From an uncultured Erysipelotrichaceae bacterium (lineage in GTDB: Bacteria > Bacillota_I > Bacilli_A > RFN20 > CAG-288), in the NCBI GenBank assembly GCA_902771745.1, contig CACXYG010000032.1:2816-13470 (forward strand): a DNA stretch of 10,655 nt. Direction: 5' to 3'. Positions within the stretch are counted from its first letter, which is position 1, and each line of letters starts with the position of its first letter. The notes beneath the pieces were generated by a model. The model was not told where the DNA came from, ran no database searches, and worked only from the letters and a program-made list of their open reading frames with translations. Positions 7,101 through 10,655 of the stretch are shown one piece after another. Made by a program: the position numbers and the translations under genes.

Positions 7101-7793
7101 CTGGAAGGTGATATCGTCATTTTCAGCACCGCCCTTAGTGACAGCGTGAGAATGTGGATTCAAAGCGGACTTCTTGAATCTTTCGACAGCATCCATATCT
7201 AATAAAGACTTCCAGAAGTCTTCATTGACAAATTCAACGTTCTGAATTTCATGAGAGGTTCTGAAACCATCGAAGAAATGAATAACTGGAGTAGCAGCCT
7301 TGATAGCGACAAGATGAGATAAAGGAGCTAAATCAGCGACATCCTGGACGGACTGAGAACAAATCATAGCAGCACCGGCCTGACGGATAGCATAGACGTC
7401 ACCATGATCACCAAAGATGGACAAGGAACGAGTAGCTAAAGAACGAGCGGCACAATGTAAGACGACAGGTAACTCTTCACCGACCCACTTGTAGATATTT
7501 GGAATCATTAAGAGTAAACCCTGAGATGCAGTGTAGGTAGTAGCTAAAGAACCACCAGCAGCAGCACCATGGACAGCACCAGAAGCACCAGCTTCGGACT
7601 GCATTTCCATGACTTTGACGGTATCGCCAAAGAGGTTTTTCATACCAGCGACAGCATATTCATCGACATGTTCAGCCATAGGGCTGGAAGGAGTAATCGG
7701 GAAGATTGCAGCGACTTCAGTGAACATGTAAGAACCTAAAGCAGCAGCAGTATTACCGTCTACTGACTTCATTGAGAATTTCTCTTTTTCCAT
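4170..7793 (-). CDS. nifJ: pyruvate:ferredoxin (flavodoxin) oxidoreductase, single-chain
   Basis: Cytoplasmic enzyme of anaerobic metabolism: pyruvate + CoA + oxidised ferredoxin gives acetyl-CoA + CO2 + reduced ferredoxin. It is 1207 aa, the usual size of the homodimeric fused form. Order of parts: FPITPSSP (from 31) and EMQSEAGA (63-70) of the pyruvate/TPP domain; FFDGFRTSHE; the CoA-side GRYGVSSKD (about 363) and GLGSDGTVGANKSS (about 425); a two-cluster ferredoxin domain with C696/699/702/706 and C755/758/761/765; and the TPP domain GDGWAYDIGFGG (about 994) with DTEVYSNTGGQAS. The proximal 4Fe-4S ligands C845, C848, C873 and one of C1099/1101/1103 keep the spacing known in Desulfovibrio africanus. 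ATG 7793 is chosen over an in-frame TTG at 7805 because GGAGG (7799-7803 complement) lies 5 nt upstream. It is a single-gene unit with Lys mostly AAG, suggesting high expression. The alternative name por is equally valid. Confidence 0.97.
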   Translation of the reverse strand: MEKEKFSMKSVDGNTAAALGSYMFTEVAAIFPITPSSPMAEHVDEYAVAGMKNLFGDTVKVMEMQSEAGASGAVHGAAAGGSLATTYTASQGLLLMIPNIYKWVGEELPVVLHCAARSLATRSLSIFGDHGDVYAIRQAGAAMICSQSVQDVADLAPLSHLVAIKAATPVIHFFDGFRTSHEIQNVEFVNEDFWKSLLDMDAVERFKKSALNPHSHAVTKGGAENDDITFQGREAQNLHEDAIVGVACDYFKKVSEATGRDYAPFVYYGAKDATKVIIAMGSVTETCTEVVDDLVAKGEKVGVLKVYLYRPFSTKHLLASLPETVKTIAVLDRTKEPGSIGEPLYLDVVAALKQGHRDDIKVLGGRYGVSSKDTGPKHIKGVFDFLSAETTWTGFTVGIEDDVTHLSIPADENYIIPHDYTSCLFYGLGSDGTVGANKSSIKIIGDETHQYAQAYFAYDSRKSGGVTRSHLRFGKTPIHSTYYVENADFVSCSVDTYMFKYDMVSCLKDGGTFLLNTDMTDEALAAAMPNRMKKLLAKKHAKLYVIDANKIALEIGMGRHTNTILQSAFFYLNQQIMPYDEANEWMKKFAAKTYAKKGQDVVELNYKAIDSGTQGLREVAVDPAWAELPINSTVKPTGDDYWDTYISIINNLDGYSLPVSTFRKWELEDGTMFPNVTFREKRANAARVPQWDKNNCIQCNQCAFVCPHATIRAFLLDDEDIAKLPEDERENVLPAMGGPNVKGLKFRIQVSPMNCVGCGLCVNQCPGKMTPKKDENGVPMKDENGKPIMEAHKALKMVEAKGEFHHEAAADVLYKQVEPKLGYFPAATLKEVAFYKPYQEVSGSCAGCGETPYYRLATQLFGNDMLIANATGCSSIYNGSTPMTPFITDAKGEGPAWANSLFEDNAEYGYGMRLATDQKLTRICEIVLANQDKVEPELKDVLTDYLNNIKDKAHVRTILPKMLELIEASSCEGIKALLAMKNDLLDKSVWIIGGDGWAYDIGFGGLDHVIASEDDVNIMVLDTEVYSNTGGQASKSSQTGQIAKFAASGKKTAKKNLGLIAMAYDHVYVASISLGADPAHAIKALREAESYNGPSLIMCYCPCQEQGIRGGLGNAIVQEKMAVDCGYFLTYTWDPRLAEKGESPLKMGAKSKNPDFSKIKDFLLTSTRYSQLPRVNPEHAEELFAKNAKYAERRYHDILRYGGLEEK

Positions 7794-7828
7794 AACTTCC
7801 TCCAATATTAGTTATTCTCTAATTATAT

Positions 7829-7861
7829 ATTATATACTTAATGTAAGCGTTAACTTAACAA
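7829..7861 (-). promoter_or_regulatory. candidate promoter of the pyruvate:ferredoxin oxidoreductase gene
   Basis: On the minus strand a TATAAT -10 (complement of 7829-7834) lies 35 nt upstream of the ATG. No -35 of good match is at ideal spacing: TTAAGT (complement of 7853-7858) is 18 bp away and TTGTTA (complement of 7856-7861) is 21 bp away. A second TATAAT (complement of 7822-7827) is also present. The cre falls between the -10 and the -35 area. Confidence 0.5.
7842..7855. promoter_or_regulatory. catabolite-responsive element (cre) in the nifJ promoter
   Basis: TGTAAGCGTTAACT matches the CcpA operator consensus TGWAARCGYTWNCW at all 14 positions. Against the extended form WWTGNAARCGNWWWCAWW it matches 17 of 18. 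It sits between the -10 and the likely -35 of nifJ, where bound CcpA would block RNA polymerase. The match is seen directly; CcpA regulation is inferred from the family. Confidence 0.72.
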
Positions 7862-8197
7862 TTTTTTGCCTTTTTTCCTTATTTTTTAGGTTAGTCATAT
7901 TTAACAAGTGTAAAATAGCAACATCAAAAACAGGACTGCTCGCGCAGCCTTTTGGCAATTTTTATTAAAAACCAATAAAAAACCTAAAGTTTTTTAAAAG
8001 TTTTATCTTTTAAATTCCAACACAATATTCCCTTTTACGTTTGGTCCGACAATACAAACGATTTGTTGAACCGATATGATTATATCAAATCTTTCCGAGA
8101 AAATCTACACGCTGTATAACAAAAGGACGTTCTGGCCTTTTGTGTATGCAGATATCAAACAATTATGGAATAGTTTGTATTCAAACAATAATATTGC
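7862..8197. other. gene-free stretch with several hairpins
   Basis: No convincing gene on either strand. The content is structured. (a) A short stem, AGG-a-CTGC/GCAGCCT (7932-7950), with T-rich sequence after it resembles a weak plus-strand terminator. (b) An A/T hairpin has perfect 8-bp arms (7993-8000 and 8007-8014). (c) ACAAA-CGA-TTTGT lies at 8054-8066, and an overlapping alternative pairs GATTTG (8060-8065) with CAAATC (8086-8091). (d) The strongest is a 15-bp stem with one bulged G, 8112-8126/8136-8151, loop 8127-8135. (e) GTTTG/CAAAC at 8173-8186. (f) The 9-mer TCAAACAAT occurs at 8155 and again at 8181. No T-run follows (d) on either strand, so it is not an ordinary terminator. A small RNA, a gene remnant or a long regulatory leader are all possible. 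Confidence 0.45.
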
Positions 8198-8226
8198 TTG
8201 CATATAACACATGAATGGTTTATCAT
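8198..8226 (+). promoter_or_regulatory. promoter of the heavy-metal ATPase gene
   Basis: The -35 is TTGCAT (8198-8203) and the -10 is TATCAT (8221-8226), with an exact 17-bp spacer. The expected start is near 8233, within the operator dyad, which leaves a leader of about 30 nt containing AAAGGAG (8246-8252), 9 nt before the ATG. Confidence 0.65.
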
Positions 8227-8246
8227 ATGAACGTTCATTCATATGA
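8223..8246. promoter_or_regulatory. ArsR/SmtB-like metal-sensor operator
   Basis: Perfect 9-bp arms TCATATGAA (8223-8231) and TTCATATGA (8238-8246) flank a 6-bp centre. The TGAA-N6-TTCA core is the pattern of operators for ArsR/SmtB-family metal sensors such as SmtB and CzrA. It overlaps the -10 and start site of a metal ATPase gene, so repression relieved by metal is the natural reading. A nested 12-bp perfect palindrome ATGAACGTTCAT (8227-8238) is also present. No regulator gene is in the window. Confidence 0.65.
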
Positions 8247-8261
8247 AAGGAGAAAATCCCC

Positions 8262-10289
8262 ATGAGCTGTCCATGTTGTTCCAGCCATAATCACCATCAT
8301 GATGAATGTTGTGCTGATGAAAATTGTTGTCATATCAATCCCGAAGAGGAAGAAAAAGAAGAACGAAAAGAGAAGATCAGAAATATCGTTCTCTTAATCT
8401 GGGGTAGTGTCTGTTTGATCACCGCCTTCATCCTCCAGAAAGTAGATGCCAGATATATAGATATCTCCTGGTCACTCTTCTCAGATGTCAACTTCTATTC
8501 CTCTTTATCCTTTATCGCCTTCCTTCTATATACAGTAGGTTATCTTCCTTTATTCCTCACCATCGGAAAAGAAGCGTTAGAAGAAATCAAAGAAGGTAAC
8601 TTCTTCAATGAGAATACCTTAATGCTGGTTGCTACCGCTGGTGCTTATGCTATCAACGAACATCCCGAATCTCTCTTCGTCGTTCTCTTCTCTATCGTTG
8701 GTGAAACGTTAGAGGATTACGCTACGAGTAAATCCAAACGTTCTATCAAGAAGTTAGTCAATAACATGCCGCTATACGCTCACTATATCGATAGTGATGG
8801 TAAAGTCATTGAAAAAGAACCTGAAGAACTACAGATCGGAGATCGTATTGAAATCCGTCCTGGCGAGAAAGTCTCCGTCGATGGAAGAATCCTCTCTGGT
8901 AAATCCAGCATGGATCTTTCTTCTATCAATGGTGAATCCTTACCAAAAGATGTAACTGAGGGTGATTATATCTATTCTGGCAGTATCAACCTCTCTTCTC
9001 TCCTTGTGATGGAAGTCGGTAAAGAGTTTAAAGATTCAACCCTTTCCAAGATCATGGAACTGGTCGAAAACCAGGAGGAAAAGAAAGCCAAAGCCGAGAA
9101 GTTCATCACACGCTTTGCTAAAATCTACACTCCAGTTGTCTTAATCATTGCCATCAGCGTCTTCTTATTCGGCTTTGGCTTCTCTAATTGGAGCTGGGTA
9201 AACGGTGGTAGAGACTGGTTATATAAAGCCTTATCTATCTTGTTGATCTCTTGTCCTTGCGCACTTGTTATCGCTGTTCCGATCACCTTCTTTGCCGGTA
9301 TCGGTTCCGCTTCAAAATACGGTATCCTCATCAAAGGTTCTATCGCCTTAGAAAACCTTTCTAAAACCACCACCATCATGTTTGATAAAACCGGTACTCT
9401 GACCAAGGGTAAATTCGCTTTGATCAACAAACCAGACAAAGAAGCGCACCATATCGCCGCCTCCTTAGAATCCAAGTCTACTCATCCTCTTGCTAAGGTC
9501 ATTACAGAAAGTTACAAAGGTGATTTATATCAGGTAGAAGATTTAGAAAACAACCCTGGCTATGGTATTAAGGGTGTTATCAATAACGAAACATATTTAA
9601 TCGGTAACAAAGCGTTCTTAGAAAAGAACAATGTCACCGAAATCAAAGAAGAAGAAACGCCGTTTAAAGTCCTCTATCTTGCCAAACAAAACGGTCCGTT
9701 TATCGCCTCCTTCATCGTCGCCGATGAAATCAAAGAAGAAGCGATAGAAGCCATCTCTTCTTTGAAGAAAGAAGGTTATCAGAAAACAGTCATGCTCTCT
9801 GGTGATGATAAGAGAATCGCTGAGGATGTCGCCCTGAAGATTCACTTAGATGAAGCCCAAGGGCAACTGCTACCAGATGAGAAATTAGAAGTGGTTAAAC
9901 AGGCTGCTAACTCCTCTTCTATGGTCGCCTATGTCGGGGATGGTATCAACGATTCGCCATCCATTCTTGCCGCCAATGCGGGTATCGCCATGGGCGGTCT
10001 TGGTTCTGACGCCGCCATTGAGGCTAGTGATATCGTCATCATGGATGATAATCTCAAGAAAGTGGCGGAAGCCAAACACTTAGCGAAGAAAACCATGACC
10101 ACCGCCAAGGTCGTCATCTTCACTTCTATTGCCTTAAAGCTTCTCTTCATGATCTTGGTTGTCACTGGTTTGCTTGGTAAGTTTGCTATGATCGTCTCTG
10201 GTTTATCGGATACCGGGGTGATGATCATCTGTGTCTTAATCGCCTTAAGCATGTCGTTCTACAAACCAAAATATCTCAAGAAACAATAA
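8262..10289 (+). CDS. P1B-type heavy-metal-transporting ATPase (Zn/Cd/Pb-like)
   Basis: Membrane P-type ATPase that exports soft metal ions at the cost of ATP; 675 aa, within the usual range. The N-terminus is Cys/His-rich (7 Cys and 5 His in residues 1-24, e.g. CPCC, HNHHH, CC) instead of a folded GMxCxxC domain, then an acidic Glu/Lys linker. Hydrophobic segments lie at about 41-59, 80-101, 118-133, 137-150, 287-307 and 318-345, with two more near 620-640 and 645-665. The ion-site CPC is 331-333, the phosphorylation site D375 is in DKTGT, the nucleotide-site HP is 408-409, and the hinge GDGINDS has D560 and D564. The actuator loop is NGES (223-226) rather than TGES. Lys626 and Asp650 (SDTG) fit the Zn/Cd/Pb (P1B-2) class, though two Asn usually flanking them in ZntA/CadA are Val and Ile here. 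There is no MSxS copper signature. It is a single-gene unit under an ArsR-like operator. The metal is inferred, not shown. Confidence 0.93.
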   Translation: MSCPCCSSHNHHHDECCADENCCHINPEEEEKEERKEKIRNIVLLIWGSVCLITAFILQKVDARYIDISWSLFSDVNFYSSLSFIAFLLYTVGYLPLFLTIGKEALEEIKEGNFFNENTLMLVATAGAYAINEHPESLFVVLFSIVGETLEDYATSKSKRSIKKLVNNMPLYAHYIDSDGKVIEKEPEELQIGDRIEIRPGEKVSVDGRILSGKSSMDLSSINGESLPKDVTEGDYIYSGSINLSSLLVMEVGKEFKDSTLSKIMELVENQEEKKAKAEKFITRFAKIYTPVVLIIAISVFLFGFGFSNWSWVNGGRDWLYKALSILLISCPCALVIAVPITFFAGIGSASKYGILIKGSIALENLSKTTTIMFDKTGTLTKGKFALINKPDKEAHHIAASLESKSTHPLAKVITESYKGDLYQVEDLENNPGYGIKGVINNETYLIGNKAFLEKNNVTEIKEEETPFKVLYLAKQNGPFIASFIVADEIKEEAIEAISSLKKEGYQKTVMLSGDDKRIAEDVALKIHLDEAQGQLLPDEKLEVVKQAANSSSMVAYVGDGINDSPSILAANAGIAMGGLGSDAAIEASDIVIMDDNLKKVAEAKHLAKKTMTTAKVVIFTSIALKLLFMILVVTGLLGKFAMIVSGLSDTGVMIICVLIALSMSFYKPKYLKKQ

Positions 10290-10292
10290 CTC

Positions 10293-10335
10293 GGAACAGC
10301 AAATAAGTTTTTAATAAGCTGTGTTTGTTGTTTCC
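10293..10335 (+). other. hairpin just downstream of the ATPase stop
   Basis: GGAACAGCAAA (10293-10303) pairs with TTTGTTGTTTCC (10324-10335) as 11 bp with one bulged T and one G-U, around a 20-nt loop. No T-run follows. It may stabilise the mRNA 3' end ahead of the main terminator. Confidence 0.4.
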
Positions 10336-10353
10336 ACAATTCAGATTGATGAC

Positions 10354-10407
10354 AAAAGAGACAGTTGAATAACCTACATGAACGTGGGTTAGCCAACTGT
10401 CTCTTTT
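10354..10407 (+). terminator. long intrinsic terminator of the ATPase gene
   Basis: The perfect 14-bp outer stem AAAAGAGACAGTTG (10354-10367)/CAACTGTCTCTTTT (10394-10407) is separated by a 2x2 internal loop from an inner 8-bp stem (10370-10377/10384-10391) with a 6-nt loop. The 3' arm ends in TTTT and continues AATCTTTG. The length is unusual for a terminator, so a small palindromic intergenic repeat serving as one is possible. Confidence 0.7.
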
Positions 10408-10440
10408 AATCTTTGTAGTTAATTTTTCTCTGAAAATTCA

Positions 10441-10467
10441 AAGAGGGACCTTTGTAGGGCCCCTCTT
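10441..10467. other. GC-rich hairpin, possible second terminator
   Basis: AAGAGGG (10441-10447) pairs with CCCTCTT (10461-10467); an inner CC (10449-10450) can pair with GG (10457-10458) around a short loop. The plus strand continues CGTGTATG with no T-run; the minus strand continues TGAATTTTC, a poor tract. It may be a back-up terminator or structural element. Confidence 0.4.
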
Positions 10468-10602
10468 CGTGTATGTAAAGGAATGAATTTATTATCGTTC
10501 TCAAGGCATCAGTTATCCTGATGTTAATTACATCATACACCACCGACTTAAAATTTAATTAAAACTCTATAGTGCACGTGAGGGATAAATCAGCATCAGA
10601 AT

Positions 10603-10611
10603 TGGTATAAT
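10603..10611 (+). promoter_or_regulatory. extended -10 promoter for a gene beyond the window
   Basis: TGG-TATAAT (TG at 10603-10604, TATAAT at 10606-10611) is a perfect extended -10. No good -35 is visible 17 bp upstream (GGGATA region), which extended -10 promoters tolerate. The expected start is near 10618. Confidence 0.65.
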
Positions 10612-10615
10612 ATCG

Positions 10616-10637
10616 GCGCCGCACTAAACTGTGGCGC
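10616..10637 (+). promoter_or_regulatory. GC-rich hairpin at the start of the downstream leader
   Basis: GCGCCGCA (10616-10623) pairs with TGTGGCGC (10630-10637), 8 bp with one G-U, and a 6-nt loop. It begins at the predicted transcript start and is much more GC-rich than the surroundings. It suggests a structured 5' leader or RNA gene continuing past the window end; I do not recognise the family. Confidence 0.45.
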
Positions 10638-10655
10638 AATTCTATTGAAAGAGCC

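Noticed and set aside
7794..7805. TTG start for the oxidoreductase
   Set aside because: It would place the start codon within the GGAGG ribosome binding site; the ATG at 7793 has that site 5 nt upstream.
7844..7861. Rex (redox sensor) operator upstream of the oxidoreductase
   Set aside because: One half-site (TTAACAA, 7855-7861) is present but the partner half TTGTTAA at the required 4-bp spacing is absent; the cre reading fits better.
8155..8189. Repeated TCAAACAAT as a start of a CRISPR-like or iteron array
   Set aside because: Only two 9-nt copies 26 nt apart, with no further copies and no cas or rep gene nearby.
9125..10252. Several minus-strand open frames opposite the ATPase
   Set aside because: They are antisense shadows of a gene with all P-type ATPase motifs, with no ribosome binding sites or recognisable products.
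10488..10526. Short frame from the ATG near 10483 (about 12 codons)
   Set aside because: The purine-rich AAAGGA touches the ATG without proper spacing, and the frame stops after a dozen codons.

Overview
The window looks like an ordinary chromosomal segment of a fermentative, low-to-moderate-GC Bacillota bacterium. A class-Bacilli lineage such as Erysipelotrichia or a related gut clade is plausible, but that placement is inference. Supporting signs are strong AAAGGAG/GGAGG ribosome binding sites, TTGnnn/TAnnnT promoters, a near-perfect catabolite-responsive element (cre), an rplM leader of the low-GC Gram-positive type, and a single-chain pyruvate:ferredoxin oxidoreductase, which points to anaerobic metabolism. 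All seven coding regions end in TAA, and the known families read full length with TGG for Trp, so nothing suggests TGA recoding. I saw no transposase, CRISPR array, tRNA, rRNA or phage gene.

Layout. (1) 105-1293 (+): two small acidic, helix-rich proteins of unknown function, 4 nt apart, forming a likely operon. They share a bidirectional terminator (1313-1342) with the convergent gene. (2) 1350-2924 (-): an FGGY-family carbohydrate kinase of unknown substrate, standing alone. (3) 3021-4085 (+): the ribosomal operon rplM-rpsI. It has a good promoter under an AT-rich palindrome, a structured L13-type leader and an intrinsic terminator. (4) 4120-7861 (-): pyruvate:ferredoxin oxidoreductase (nifJ/por) with its own terminator, a GGAGG ribosome binding site and a cre site in its promoter. 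(5) 7862-8197: a gene-free stretch with several hairpins. (6) 8198-10289 (+): a P1B-type heavy-metal ATPase with a Cys/His-rich N-terminus, under a promoter whose -10 overlaps an ArsR/SmtB-like dyad. (7) 10290-10655: no gene, three hairpins, then an extended -10 promoter and a GC-rich leader hairpin for a gene beyond the window.

How the genes fit together. The neighbours belong to separate transcription units with their own terminators, and there is no sign of one shared pathway. The oxidoreductase turns glycolytic pyruvate into acetyl-CoA and reduced ferredoxin, and its cre suggests control by sugar supply through CcpA. The kinase would feed a sugar or polyol into central metabolism. The ATPase is a stand-alone metal-export unit, probably derepressed by metal. 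I found no convincing new multi-gene system. The items most worth a second look are the two orphan proteins at the left end, the divergent metal ATPase with its operator, and the structured gene-free stretch before it.
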